A DNA stretch of 64,000 bases from Oreohelix idahoensis (GCA_024509875.1 JAMPIV010012273.1:240655-304654), one strand, 5' to 3'. Shown: positions 40,690 to 53,138, counted from the stretch's first letter. Notes: generated from the letters alone by a model not told the origin. A program made the numbers and translations.

Positions 40690-42704
40690 TCCAAAAGTAT
40701 TTAAAGCAAGCAGCAAAACTTGCTTGGGATCCCAGGAAAGGAAGATACAAGATTGGATAACACCAGAAATGTTAAAAACCGTTGAGATGAAAAAAAAAAA
40801 ATCAAAAGAAAGAACTTAGAAGCAAAGTCCCCTAGGCTGAAGGAAATAAACAGTGAACAGTACTGTCAGCTGAACAAGGAAATAAAACGTCAGACCAAGA
40901 TGACAAAAGGAAATTCATAGATAACCTTGCAATTCAGACAGCACTGAGGAATGAACATAGCAGTGTACAAAGTAACAAAAGCGATCAGTGGAAAACAGGG
41001 CGCAAACAACGCTACACCATTGAAAAAACGGTGCGCAAACATTGCTACACTAGTGAGAAGACAAGAACGGAAACCTCGTTACCACAGAACAGGGGCAAGA
41101 AGCAAGATGGGCTGAACACTTCAGATAAACGCTAAAATAAAGCACCTCCAGAGTCACAATTGAAAGTTTCAGAGGTAGAAAATGATCTAGATATAAATAT
41201 AGATACTCCACGTAGGGAAGAAATCACCACAGCTATCAAAGTGTTGAAGAACTGAAAAAGTGCCAGGCCATGACAACCTAAATACAGAGCTATTTAAAAT
41301 AGATCCTGTATTAGCGGTAGAGCTTTTAGAACCATTATTTGCAGAGACAACCACCAGCGGAGTGGAACCGAGGAATAATTGTTCAATTGCCAAAGAAGGG
41401 TGACTTCACTGACAGCAACACCTGGAGAGGAATTACACTCCTATCCGTTTCCGCAAAATGTTGGGCAGGATAATTATTCAAAAGAATTTCAAGAGCGCCA
41501 AGACCATAAACTGAGGAAGGACAAGCAGGATTCAGAAAAAATAGACAATGTGCAGATCATATATTCACCCTCAGGGAACATAATAGAGCAGTGTTCAGAA
41601 TGGCAGAAGCAGCTGTATATAAGTTTTGTTGACTTTTAAAAGCATTTGACAGCATACACAGGGAATTCCAATGGAAAATACTGAGGGCTTATGGAATCCC
41701 TGAGTGCATGGTCTCCATCATTAAAAACCTGCATGTTAATTTCACATGCAGTGTTGAGCAGAGCAATGTAAACTTTTGAGGTGAAAACAGGAGTGCAGCA
41801 GGGATGTCCCTTATCAACCACTTTGTTTTTAACTGTCATAGACTGGGACAACATTTTCTACACTGGAGGATCTAGAATACGCGGATGACAGTACTTTTCG
41901 CACACTCACATCAAAACATCCAAGAAAAAACAGACAAACTGACTAAACATAGCCAACAGGTAGGGCTAAACATTAATGTCAAGAAGACATAAGTCATGAT
42001 ACTAAATGTAAGAAATCTTGCGCCCATTTAAAACAAAAGGACCAAGAGCTAGAAAGTACAAACACATTGACATACTTAGGAAGCAAAGTAACACCAGATG
42101 GCGGAACAAGCAAAGACATTAGTAGCCAAATGAATACAGCCAGAATAGCCTTCGCTAACGTAAACAACATCTGGAAGTCCTCCCAGTACAGTACAAACAC
42201 TAAATTAAAAATATATGAGAGCTGCATAATTTCTGTACTTGTGTACGGTGCAGAATGCTGGAGAGTAACAGAAAAGGAAATGTCCAAATTATCCTCTTTC
42301 CACACAACCTGCCTAAGGAAAGTTATTTAAATTTTTTGGCAGAACATCATCACCAACCAAGAGCTGCTAACTCGGAGCCACTTAGAAGACATGCGCACAT
42401 CAAAGCAGGTAGACAATGGAATTGGGTTGGCTACATCTTCAGAAGAGACCCTGACACCATCACCAGAACTGCTATCCTATGGACTCCAGAACGAAAGCTT
42501 TCTCAAGGACGGCCAGAAGCCACCTGGCGGAGAACTGGTGGAGGCAGAGATGCTGAGTATGAATCAGAGCTGGAGGCATCACACGAAGGATGGATGTCGA
42601 CCGAGCAAGATGGAGACAGTTTGTTGCTGCCCTACAGACGCCACTAGGCGTGATGGCCACTGATTGCTTTGTCAGTCATGGCCAAGGACCAAAGAAGAAA
42701 GAAG
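40690..42704 (+). mobile_element. RTE-like LINE family beta, longer copy
   Basis: Starts near LGSQERKIQDWITPEML, the ORF2 linker. It then shows, in shifting frames, QLPKKGDFTDSNTWRGITLL, AGFRKNRQCADHIFTLRE, KAFDSIHREFQWKILRAYGI, LNINVKKT and LTYLGSKVTPDGG. These are followed by the conserved tail (GRQWNWVGYIFRRDPD, RTAILWTPE). The catalytic FADD box is not cleanly preserved and there are many stops. It ends GGACCAAAGAAGAAAG. I could not define a target duplication. Confidence 0.82.
42067..42330 (+). pseudogene. LINE family beta RT C-terminal open stretch
   Basis: An 87-codon frame: MTYLGSKVTPDGGTSKDISS, then NIWKSSQYSTNTKLKIYESC, VYGAECWRVTEKEMSKL and FHTTCLRKVI. These are the conserved post-catalytic blocks of this LINE family. 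The frame changes at 42330 into the one that carries the GHVLRR-like and WTPEG-like blocks up to 42647. Confidence 0.82.
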
Positions 42705-44105
42705 ATTGATATTGACAGAAATTCAACATAGACATCTAGGAAACTGATGAAGAGATATTCTTTTCTTAGTATGGATTAAAGTGTATTTGCAAATTAAGAG
42801 CGATATGTTTTACCCCCACGTATGTGATATCGCGTGTTGGTTTATATGGACGAATCAATAACCTTGTTCAGTTTGTTTTTTAAAAACTAAGAGACATACA
42901 TTTCCCTTTAATATGCAGGGTTTCCCAAAAGTCATGGTCAAAACATTTTAAAGTCTATTCATCTTAGCAGTTGTTCAGATTTGTCTGGAGCAACAATGTC
43001 CAGACATTTATTGATGTCAAGTACAACAGGTGAGTCGCCGAAAAATATATGTAGTGATATTGTGTACTCATAATGTTTCTTATTCTGCAAGTGCGTTGGA
43101 ACGAAAGTCTGTTACACCCATAATTATAAAGTCGGGGGGGGGGGGGGGGGGGGGGGGGGGGGTAATTTTTAAAAAGGTTAGCCTCTTGACAAGTGTTTCT
43201 TCTTCGAACTCAATCAGTAACTGACATCATTTTGACAACTGAGTTTTTGAGATAACGTGAATGTTTTTTTCTTTAGTGCATTTTTTCCCCACACCTGTTT
43301 GACGTCTTAAACTGTCAAAGCGCACAAATGATTTCTAAACCATTGAAAAAAGCGCTTTACATTTCCTTTTCACATGAGGTCGCAAACTTGTCTTTGCGGT
43401 TTGTTTTGTTTGCGGTTGTCCGTGGCGACCAGCGTAGTCCGCAGGAAGAGAAATACTGTTCTATAGCAAATCGTGTTTAACAAACAGTATTCTTTGAATA
43501 GCGAAAGGGTAAGAGATTGCTTGCTACAAATACAGCAGATGTGTAATTATGTAAACGCCCAATTATTTCTTTACTTCCTTTTAAGAATTGTGTGTGTGTG
43601 TGACTTAACCTATTTTACTTGTGCATCTATCTTTCTTCATGTCTGTGGAACTATTTCTTCTTCTTCTTCCTCGTTCGTTCTGAAAAGGACGTTGGTTGCG
43701 TTGTGTCTGTTTACGCCGGAGCTGTGATATCTGCACCTTTCGGTCGACACATCCGACTTCAGCACGGCATTTTTTGGGACCGGGTTTGCCTTCCCTCTGC
43801 GATCCCTACTCGTTCAGCCAGACTGCAGTGATGCAGCCTGTTTCCAGGACCACTACGTGGAGGTGGAGTAGGGTCTTGGTCAGCTGTGGTTCGCTGACCC
43901 TGATGCAAGCAGTCAAGCTATGGGTCGCTGACTGCATTCTCTATTGCTGCATCTTTGGGTCCCTGTGGAACTGTTTATATTAAGTATTAGCTGTCTCACG
44001 ACTATTTATTCACACGCCTCTACACTTATCTGTTCGTCTGTGTGTAACTATCTGCCTGGCTGTCGATCGTTCCCACCATCTATCTACCTGTTTGTGTGTT
44101 TCTAC
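42705..44105. other. No recognised gene
   Basis: Mixed sequence. CAGGGTTTCCCAAAAGT at 42917 resembles a transposon terminus, but no partner was found. A G run lies at 43134-43162. Confidence 0.4.
43134..43162. repeat. 29-bp G homopolymer
   Basis: An uninterrupted G run. Confidence 0.95.
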
Positions 44106-44208
44106 CCAGCGGTGAGTGGTTAGAGCGCTTGATTCTCGACGCAGAGATACCTGGTTCTAAACCTGTTAACGTCACGCTCCATTCTACCCAGCTGTAAATG
44201 GGTAACAG
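44106..44208 (+). mobile_element. tRNA-derived SINE head, truncated
   Basis: The A box lies in TGAGTGGTTAGAGCG and the B box is GGTTCTAAACC. They are followed by the body phrase CTACCCAGCTGTAAATGGGT shared with 57161-57383. It is cut off at 44208 by the family A repeat. It is too degenerate beyond the promoter to be a tRNA gene. Confidence 0.75.
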
Positions 44209-45598
44209 TGTCACAGAATTATTGGGTCGATGTCTTTTCCTCTACGGCAGTATTTAGTTACATTTTTGTGTGTGTATTAAATTACTTGCATTTCCGCGGT
44301 CGGCCCTTTTCTTTTCATTCTATCAAGCAGATATTTTGTACTTTCAAATCATCGTACAATCCTCTCAGTGATAAGTCGTCATGTCTGTTTGTTTACCTGT
44401 TCATCCCTGCTGGAAAAGGAGACGGATGAGATAATATTAACCGACAATCATGTTGGAAAATTTCGGGTGTGCCCGACATCAAGCTACGGATTAGCACTAA
44501 TATCGCCTAGCGAATTTTTTAAAATCGCTTATAAGGCTGATGTGCCTTCCTCGACCAGATGGGTAAACGAAGAATTTTGTTTGCGCAAGCAACGGGTAGT
44601 TAGATTACTCGCCTGCGCGACACATTTCTGGACAGACAAGAATGACATAATCGTTTCCGGTACACATTGTTACAAAGACAATACTCTATATGAAAGTAAT
44701 ATGAAGTTATTTGTAAACATTGCCGAGAGAGTGATCGGATGTTTTCATTCCATATTTGGGAGACATGACCTCTGCAGTAACGCAGAAATTTCCATGCGGA
44801 AATAATTTGAATTACACTACAAAACACGAATGTTTGAAACGATTGGCAGACATTCGGAATGAAAGCACAACACCCCTTCCGACTGGAGCCTTGCTTAACA
44901 TCGTAATAAACAAATGCGGGGGAAGACAGGCAATATAACCTGACACTTCAGCCAGAGCAGAACACTGTGAAAATCTACCTCGCGCCAAGAAGACAACCAG
45001 ACCTTGCCAGAGTTAAAACTAAGATCAGCTTTCATTTATCGGACCTGACTTGTTTGAAATTCTTGAGGACTAAAGAGCCCAGGAAAACACTAACATTATT
45101 AACGAGGAACACCGGAATCTGAGGAAACTGAAACACAAATCAAAGTGATAACTTATTGTTAAAGTAACAACACCCCAGACCAAGTGTAAGAGGCCTCTAC
45201 AAGTGCATTTATTTCTCTGAGCCAGCAGTCTGTGAGCCTAAAGATTGGCGTAAGTTGTACATTTTGAATTCTATATTTTTTTCATTATTAACATGTGAAC
45301 TAATACGTATATATTGACATGTGAAGATTAATATGTGAAAATTGCTAGTGGATGTCCAAGTCATTTGAGGCTGGCAACCTCAGCATATAGAATGATGATT
45401 TCATGAACCACCACTGCCAGGGCTGGTGACTGCTTTATTGCGAGTTTCTTATAAAGAACCAAAAGCAGAGGTAGTCCCAAGTTCCATATGGAGCAGGAAG
45501 GGAATGATGAAAGAAATGATGTACATATTTGTTATATTAATAACCTTTTCAAGCAGTGTAAATGTAAAACATATTCACTCTAAATGTAATGAAAGTTT
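44209..45598 (+). repeat. Family A long LTR-like repeat, copy A1 (5' part)
   Basis: Starts TGTCACAGAATTATTGGGTC and aligns block after block with the complement of 55504-54240. The TG start, and the TGACA end seen in copy A3, suggest an LTR. The frame at 44368-44805 (145 codons) is within the repeat and has no recognised domain. Confidence 0.6.
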
Positions 45599-45599
45599 C

Positions 45600-45905
45600 T
45601 GTCACGGATTGCCTCCCCTGCTTTGCAGTATTGGTCCACCAGTGGCAACCACGCAAGCGTTTCTAAAATGGGTCGTCAAAGGTGTCTACCTTCACACAAG
45701 ATTACTCTTGGCAGAGTTGTAGATAGAAGGTTAAAGACGCTTCTATCTCAAGGGGGTGTTCATAAGATATTTCTGAAGTCAAGAACAATGCTGCATTGGC
45801 TGAGTAATTGTTAACTTATTATCGGTCCGCCGCCTTTTATGAAGAATTAAGCAATGGTTATAGCCCTTTCAAGCCCCCAGTTGGTGTAAATCCAGCGAAA
45901 CTCCC
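45600..45905 (-). repeat. Family A terminal block, inverted
   Basis: TGTCACGGATTGCCTCCCCT onwards is the complement of the A3 end (49147 backwards) and runs parallel to 53139-53430. It lies in opposite orientation to the adjoining A1 part, so two copies meet or one end was inverted. Confidence 0.6.
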
Positions 45906-45928
45906 TTTTACAAGAAGTAGCTATATTG

Positions 45929-45933
<5 letters not shown>

Positions 45934-46021
<88 letters not shown>
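45934..46021. repeat. (TA)n microsatellite
   Basis: About 88 bp of uninterrupted TA. Confidence 0.97.
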
Positions 46022-46025
<4 letters not shown>

Positions 46026-46689
46026 GAGTCTTGCTAATTCGTTGCTTTCACACCTTTAATAACTGAATCTACTAAGATTATTATGTTTGAAATAACATGT
46101 AACACATTAATAATCAATTAGTTTTAACAAGTTAAAATAGTAGTGAAATGATGGTGAATTTTTAGATGAAAATACAATTTCTCTTCGTCGAGATTTGGTT
46201 TTAGGATTTAAATTAAAATTTAATGTTAATGTCCGTTTGCTCGTGCCTTTTAGTTAGCACTTAGTTTGTATGAGCGAGTCCTGCAACCGCGGATTTCGCC
46301 AAGTCTTTTGTGGTGATGACACTTCACAGTCTGATAGCTTAGTTCCTCGAATGGTCTGATAGCTTAGTACCACGATCCGTCTGATAGTTTAGTACCACGA
46401 TCTTTTAGAAAAAATAAAAACAAATGCCTCTGCTAAGTAGATTTGTGGGCTGCAAATTAACAGGCGCATTGTCTCGCTGTCCACCCACCAATGTTATTCT
46501 CTCGGAATAATTATTCTTGAGTATACACAGTGTAACCCAGCGAAGATGATTAGAAATCACCAATATTATTCTGGGTATTAAAATGAGAAAGTATGTGCTC
46601 GGACAGCGCGAAAAGCAATGATTTGTCTAAATTAAAATTAACAAGGTACATATATCTCACAAAATGATATGATACACTTGAGGCACATG
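46022..46689. other. No recognised gene
   Basis: A short reiteration, TCTGATAGCTTAGTACCACG, occurs three times in diverged form around 46330-46400. Nothing else is seen. Confidence 0.4.
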
Positions 46690-46860
46690 TGATGTAACCA
46701 TCACTCGTCACTGCTCCAGTCGGAGTCTGGGGTCACCTTTGCTGTCGGTTTTCTGTATGACTAGCAAGAAACAATCGCCATCGCTTGCTGTAGTGGTTTA
46801 TGAATATACTATTTTCATAGGTTAAGGTTGCCAGCCTCATATATAACCACTTAGCAAGAA
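46690..46860 (-). repeat. Family A fragment, copy A5
   Basis: A diverged match to 54270-54400, ending in the AAGGTTGCCAGCCTCA core at 46824-46839. Confidence 0.5.
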
Positions 46861-46928
46861 AAATATGTCAAATTCACATTTGTAAAATAAATGTTTACAC
46901 TTGCCCCAAAGTAACTTTTGGGAACACA

Positions 46929-47218
46929 ATCTCCTCGTACAGTTTAGAATGGACACAGCACTTTATTAGATGCTTAGAATCACTTGGTCTGGGAAATTTT
47001 TTTTATTCCTCTTATGGCGGGTGTTCTGCAAATCACTTGGCCTGGGAAACTTTAGTAATCCTCTTATGACGGGTGATCTGATTCCTTAGGTATCCAGACT
47101 TCGTATTTAAATATGCGGGTTTACTTGTTTTGTTTCAAAGATGCCTAAATACTTTTGTCCTGGTCCTTTTAAGTTTCCAGTCTCTGTATTTAAATATGCG
47201 GGTTTACTTGTAAGTTTC
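46929..47218 (+). repeat. 290-bp direct repeat, left copy
   Basis: Nearly identical to 47560-47848. Each copy contains internal duplications (CACTTGG...GGGAAA twice, ATTTAAATATGCGGGTTTAC twice). A LINE fragment lies exactly between the two copies. Confidence 0.92.
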
Positions 47219-47559
47219 CTCTTCTTCTTTGATCCTTAGCCGCCGACCGCCAAAGCAGTCAGTGGCCATTACGCCTGGTGGCGTCTTGTAGGGCAACAAC
47301 AAATTGATTCCACTTTGCTCGGTCGGCGGCCATCCTTTGTACAGTGCCCCAACTCTGGTTCATTTTTTGCATCTCAGCCTCCACAGTCCTCCGCCAAGTT
47401 GTTTTTGGTCGGCCTCTCTTTCGTTTTCCTTCAGGGGTCCAAAGCATAGCTGTTCTTGTGATGGCATCGGGGTCTCTTCTGAGGACATGGCCAACCCAGC
47501 TCCAGCGTCTGCCAAATTATGATGGTGTGCATGTCCTCTTGCTTGCTCCAAGTAAGCAG
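47219..47559 (-). mobile_element. RTE-like LINE family beta 3' fragment between direct repeats
   Basis: On the minus strand it encodes LRRDPDAITRTAMLWTPEGK, then RGRPKTTWRRTVEAEMQKMN and MAADRAKWNQFVVALQDATR, ending GGATCAAAGAAGAAGAGG. The 62-codon frame 47447-47259 is the intact part. It is 5'-truncated. Confidence 0.88.
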
Positions 47560-47848
47560 ATCTCCTCTTACAGTTTAGAATGGACACAGCACTTTATTAG
47601 ATGCTTAGAATCACTTGGTCTGGGAAATTTTATTTATTCCTCTTATGGCGGGTGTTCTGCAAATCACTTGGCCTGGGAAACTTTAGTAATCCTCTTATGA
47701 CGGGTGATCTGATTCCTTAGGTATCCAGACTTCGTATTTAAATATGCGGGTTTACTTGTTTTGTTTCAAAGTTGCCTAAATACTTTTGTCCTGGTCCTTT
47801 TAAGTTTCCAGTCTCTGTATTTAAATATGCGGGTTTACTTGTAAGTTT
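47560..47848 (+). repeat. 290-bp direct repeat, right copy
   Basis: Matches 46929-47218 with only a few differences. Together they look like an exceptionally long target-site duplication or a tandem duplication around the LINE. Confidence 0.92.
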
Positions 47849-48519
47849 AAAGTTGCCCAAATACCTCCGATCTGTCACTTATAATATAATAATTCTTTGT
47901 CCGATCCATCTCTCTCTGGCTTCTGGGAGTTGCTAATTTGACGTTGCGATGCAGTCTGATTTTTGACTCCTATTTCGCTAGATTATATTTCTCAGTTCAG
48001 ATCCCAGATATTCTTCCGACGAATTTTCCAATGAGAACCATTGTGTTATCCCGTCTCTCAAATCACTCCAATCGAAAGCTCTGGATTATATGGGATGGGG
48101 TGTTAAATTTAATTCTCCCCCCGCGTGTTTAAAAAAAATTACATTTTAAAATTCCATCACGTGACCTCTTTCTATATGTCGTAATGCTTCCGACAACTCA
48201 CAAACAAATCTGTGAACTCATTTCCTGGCGTAATACTTTCCGCCAAGATTGCCTACCCAGACAGATTATCGGCAATATTGATACCGAGAGGGCTTAGATT
48301 GTTGGTGTTTTCGCCCGTCCCTCAAGTGGCGTCCTTAGATAGCAATCTGGCTTTCTGTGCGTGTTCGTGCGATACCACGTTGCACAAACCACTGACGTCT
48401 CTTTCAAAAGTGGTAAGACTGACTTAAGTGATAATCAATGAGTGAGAAAAATGAAGAAAAGAAGTGATACTGCCGGAGTGGATGAGAGTTATAAAAAGTG
48501 CACGACTGATTTCGTCACA
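47849..48519. other. No recognised gene
   Basis: No domain or repeat recognised. Confidence 0.4.
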
Positions 48520-49147
48520 GTTTCAACCTTTTCAACCAGTGTAAATGTACAACATATTCACTCTAAATGTAATGAAAGTTTACAACCTTTTCAACCAATG
48601 TAATTGTAAACATATTCAAACTATATTGTTAACATTTTCAAATAAAGTTAAATATAAAACTATTCATTTTAAATGTAAAGATAGTTTTTTGCCCATTGGG
48701 ATTAATATTAATTCTCAGAGAGGGTAAAAGTCCTGAGATAGATGGGATGGTAGAATAGGAAGATGGGGACACATACATATGTGTCGGGGGGACACATACA
48801 TATGTGTCGGGAAACTCAGAGGGTATTCGTTTCTCTTCTTTTGCAATACTAGTTGGTGGTACCAGTTGAGGGGCTTGAACGAACTTTTATAAGGTTACAC
48901 AATCCTTCACAAAAGTTGTCGGCAGATCCTAGAGTTAACGTGCTCAGCCAATGCAGCATTGTTCTCCCTTTTCTGAATATCTTGTGAAACTACCTGGAGG
49001 TAGAAGCATCATTATCCTTCTGTCTACAACTCTGCCAAGAATAATCTTATGCGAAGGTAGACACCTTTGAAGATCCACATCAGTTACTCTTGAGTTTTGG
49101 CCCCTGTTGGACCACTACTGCAGAGCTAAGGGAGGCAACCCGTGACA
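48520..49147 (+). repeat. Family A long LTR-like repeat, copy A3 (3' part)
   Basis: Holds the internal AT-rich tandem (TTTTCAACCAGTGTAAATGT-like units), the phrase ACTAGTTGGTGGTACCAGTT and the end GCAACCCGTGACA. It shows the undisturbed 3' end of the family in plus orientation. A small duplication, GGGACACATACATATGTGTC, occurs at 48767-48812. Confidence 0.6.
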
Positions 49148-49149
49148 AA

Positions 49150-49290
49150 CAGGCTCTGCTCTTGAATTAGGGAGGGCAAAAGCAGCGATGAAGGGAAGTG
49201 TTCACCTCATTTAAAAAACTGAGACATAGTTTATTGAAGTCTCTAACACTTCATTCCCCTATGAAAGTACCTGCTTTGAGATTACCTGTT
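49150..49290 (+). mobile_element. Diverged SINE tail
   Basis: TGAAGTCTCTAACACTTCAT, then TCCCCTATG, matches the 3' body of the SINE at 57161-57383. The head is lacking. Confidence 0.5.
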
Positions 49291-51825
49291 TACTTGTCTA
49301 ATTTCCATCTTTACATTTCTCCTTCCATCCACCTATATATGTCCATCTGCCTATTTTTCTGTCTGACCGTTTAATTTAGCATTGTAGTTTTGTCAGTCGA
49401 GTCTGGGTGTTCTCTAAAGCCTCGGGTGTTTTAACGTCCGTTTTAAAAAAAAAAAAACCGAAAAAAAGACTATGAACAGATATTTAAAAATTCCTTTTTT
49501 TTCCAGTTTTTTTTTTATACCACCGCTGCTACATAAAACTCAGCATAGTCCATAATGACTACAATAATCATAGGAAGCATTAACTTCTGCCGGGACTGAT
49601 CTGAACGAAGCTCATAAGAAAGTCTATCTTTTTGACAGAGGTCTTCTGACCTCTCGGGTACTTGAGGGAAATGTCCGTTTGTTTGGCTTGTCAGATCATT
49701 AATATTAACAATGCTTAAGTGATGGAACCCCTCAGTAATTCCCCTTTTATGATCCACTCTAGGAGGCCGGTTTTCTTCCTTGAAATTCAATAATCAGGTA
49801 ACTGATTGTGATTGCCTTGTTATGTCGATGAAGGGTTCTCTGAGAGGGCGCCAGTGTTTACTTTGTGAAAGGAAACAGGGTAAATGTTTCATTACGGCAT
49901 TGTTGCCTGTTTTTCTCTAGCGTCAGATTAAAAGTGCCAGTGGCAACATCCTCGGCGTTGTCCTTGTATTGTTCTTGCCACGTTGTTTTTTCTCCATCGT
50001 CGAGCAGCATTATTTAAATAATAAATAAATGTATGGGCTTTGAAAACTGTGTCACCCATACTAACGATTTTTTGGTGCCGCCTGTGGAAGAATAACTGCA
50101 TCCAGCATTTGATGATTTAAGACGGTTGTTCCAGGCCGCTTTCCATTTCAACCCCCATGGGGGTCGTGGCCCCGTTGTTAAGTGGGTCTGCACGCATATA
50201 GGCTGTACCCGAGCCCATAGTTCTTGTGCCAATTATTTCTATTTTTCTGTTTCCTCCTTCCATAATTATTCGAAGCTAATGTACGCTGAACTCAGGGAAA
50301 TATTGTCATGGGACTTCATTGTTTCTCCCGCACTTGCGCAAACGCTGGTGAGATATTTATCAGCTGGGGTGTTGGACGCTGATCGTCCCTCTAACGGTGC
50401 CCATCTGTATGAATAATAAGGAGTTAACGAATTTTCAGGACCCGGTCTGTACCCGACCGTCGTGGATACCACCCGTTTCATTAATAACTGAATGCCCGGT
50501 ATCACTCCTCCCATCAGCTGTTTTTTTTTTTTGTACAGGGTTTATGACTTCAAATATAACTGAATTGTTGTGTTTCGTTCTTTCATTTTCAGTAGATTGA
50601 TTTTGAGTTTTCGAAGCATACCATGACCAAGCATTGTTGAGCTGAGAATATTCTCGAAAATATCGACGTATTCAGATCATATTTCAGTTATACATGAACA
50701 TGGGCCACGTTCATGTTCAGATTTAATCGTTATTATTCATCAATAATATTGATAATCTACGATGAGCTTTCAATTCTACCAATACATTTTGTCGGGTACA
50801 AAGGATAGCATTGACGTCCTTAAAGGCACGGTTCCTTGTTTTAATTTCGGTGTCTTGATTACTTCGCGTGCTGAGCTGTTGAGCCTAACCAAATTCACGT
50901 GTTGTTATCTCTGCGTGTTTGACAGAGAAACATTGAGAGACACTGCCTGAGCGGAGCATACGGACGGGGGATGGTGGGGAGAAAGGGGGGGGGGGGAGAA
51001 AGCATATGACTGGTATGGGAGATTCGCCAGCGCATGTAGCTTCCAGTGTTTGTGGTTGGAAGAAAATGGGAGGTAATATAGCGATGATCAAAATGGCGCA
51101 ATCCTTTGGGAGTTTCGTTGTTGGTTGGAGATTTAAAAAAAAAATGTATATGAATTGTTTATTGTCTCGCTGTAATTGTTGAGCCCGCGTTTTTCATATT
51201 ATATTCCTCGAAGGGAATCGGCAATTCCTGGCGACGAATAGTCTGGGCAAAGTCGTACCGTGAGTAATTCCGTTCTACCGTTCATCTCTCAACACTTTAC
51301 AGTCGACCAACCCGTACGATATTTTTAGGGTAAGGGGGCGGGAGAAGTTTTTGTGTGTGGGTATATTGGGTGGACGTGATGGGTTGTTTGAGAGGTGGAA
51401 TCAGTGGGATGAGTTGTAGGGGAGAAGGGAATAGTTGTAGAGACCGGCTGTTTGATGCAAGTTCATTTGCAACGCTTTGATCTTTGTGGGGGCGAACATG
51501 ACCTATGACAAAATATAGTAAATTACGGTATCGATTGTTAGGTACACGGACTGAGTATGTACTTAATGTCAATTCATTAACTTGTCTTAATGTCTGGAAA
51601 TCTTTGTCGAAAATTTCCGAATACTAGTCTCGCCTTCTCTAGACTTGAGTAATATCTAGATAAGCAAATCTGTCATCGCTCTAAGGTTGTCATATTTCAT
51701 TGTTCTGGACCATTCGCAGTACAAATTCTGCATTTAATGCTTTATGTGGGCAGCATTTTCAGTTCAAGCTACTTTGATAATTTGTTTCACAAACAGGCGT
51801 TTCTTTGCTTCAGCGTTGTAACGTA
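49291..51825. other. No recognised gene (2.5 kb)
   Basis: Contains a 14-bp palindrome, ACCCCCATGGGGGT (50151-50164), and a G run near 50987. No coding frame is recognised. Confidence 0.4.
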
Positions 51826-52150
51826 TGAGCTCAGAGATAAGCGTGACCTTGTTAAGAATGAGCTTAGAGATATGCGTGGCCTTGCTAATGCCTATCTTAC
51901 AAATGGTCTGAGATATGCGTGACCTTGCTTCTGCCTATCTTACAAATGGTCTGAGATATGCGTGACCTTGCTTCTGCCTATCTTACAAATGGTCTGAGAT
52001 ATGCGTGACCTTGCTTCTGCCTCTTTTACAAACGGTCTCAGAGATATGCGTGACCTTGCTTCTGCCTCTTTTACAAATGGTCTCAGAGATGCGTGACCTT
52101 GCTTCTGCCTCTTTTACAAACGGTCTCAGAGATATGCGTGACCTTGCTTC
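51826..52150. repeat. 43-45-bp minisatellite, about 7 copies
   Basis: The unit contains GATATGCGTGACCTTGCTTC, TGCCTATCTTACAAATGGTC and TGA. Later units use CTCTTTTACAAACGGTCTCA. The array ends 46 bp before the LINE target duplication at 52197. Confidence 0.9.
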
Positions 52151-52209
52151 AGCCTTCTTATGAATAGACGCAGATGGCATTGACCTTATTCATTCCATCC
52201 TGCACTAAC

Positions 52210-52965
52210 TGCAGGTCATCATTAGCATTGGCAGAGAGTGCAGATCTTGGGGCAATGGAAAAGAAGAGTTGGAGATTAATCAGCTGATAAGTGATCATGC
52301 TAGGGATGATGAAGCCATTGTGTACACTGATGGGTCTGTAGTGCGTGGTAAGAAATCAGGATGGGGCTTCTCTGCGAGAATAAAGGGCTCGGTCGTCGCT
52401 GAACAGAGAACATGACAACAACCTCCAGCATGAGAATGGAGGTAGAGGCAGTTACTGCAGCACTGAGGCGGCTGTCTGAAACTCCATCAACCAGGGCAGT
52501 TAAATTGTCAGACTCTCAAGCCATGTTTCGGAAAGTTCAGATCGGATGGCTGCGACAGGAATGAAAAACATCAATAGAATCCCCAAGTCTTGAAGAACTA
52601 GTGTGGATCTACTGTCCTGGTCATGCAGGGGTACGTGGCAATGAGAGAGCTGACGGACTAGCCTCGAGAGCACCCATAGTGGGGACACTGGACATGGATA
52701 AGGGAGAGATACTAAGGGCTATTAATGATCGCCTGCTAGGTGATGACACTGCAATCGATCAATCAACAAGGCTGAGGCTGTTGGAGTTTGGCATCAAATG
52801 TGGGACTAGCAGAAATGGACGTGAGAGAGGATGCATCCGTCGTATGTACAGCCAGCGTTCTACAGGTACAATTAGCATTCATACTCTTCGACATCTGCTG
52901 AGGGAAACTGAGCACCAATGGGTTTGCCCGGAGTGCAGTGAGGTCGATTCTGATTAACACTAACA
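52210..52965 (+). mobile_element. LINE 3' fragment with RNase H domain
   Basis: A 756-bp insertion flanked by a perfect 13-bp duplication, ATCCTGCACTAAC (52197-52209 and 52966-52978). Translation shows an RNase H domain followed by an extended C-terminus. It is 5'-truncated, and the 3' tail is short (TTAACACTAACA). It belongs to a different family from the LINE at 36880-39645. Confidence 0.88.
52305..52957 (+). pseudogene. LINE RNase H domain, broken
   Basis: Early sequence reads DEAIVYTDGSVVRGKKSGWG, with the first catalytic Asp. A frame change follows, then MEVEAVTAALRRLSE (catalytic Glu) and KLSDSQAMFRKVQ (Asp). The last open frame (52601-52957) has WIYCPGHAGVRGNERADGLA with the His and final Asp, followed by about 90 C-terminal residues ending VCPECSEVDSD. 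There are stops near 52560 and a frame change near 52410. The domain would degrade RNA in RNA:DNA hybrids. Confidence 0.85.
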
Positions 52966-53138
52966 ATCCTGCACTAACGTCTTGGCCTCGGGCACCATAT
53001 TTGCGATTAAAAATTACAATATAAAAATGTTTGTTTTACAGAGTTTGTTTGCTTAGTTTTTCTATGGCGCTAAAACTAAGTAGGTTTTGCGCATCATGTC
53101 ACATACTAGTTGCCTTCATGCCACACCCCCCCCCCCCC

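Noticed and set aside
42917..42940. Transposon-end-like CAGGGTTTCCCAAAAGT
   Set aside because: No complementary end or target duplication found nearby.
44368..44805. 145-codon plus-strand frame as a host exon
   Set aside because: It lies within the family A repeat, shows no domain, and I saw no sign of conserved coding in the other copy.
50151..50164. 14-bp palindrome ACCCCCATGGGGGT
   Set aside because: Short and isolated, with no surrounding context to give it meaning.
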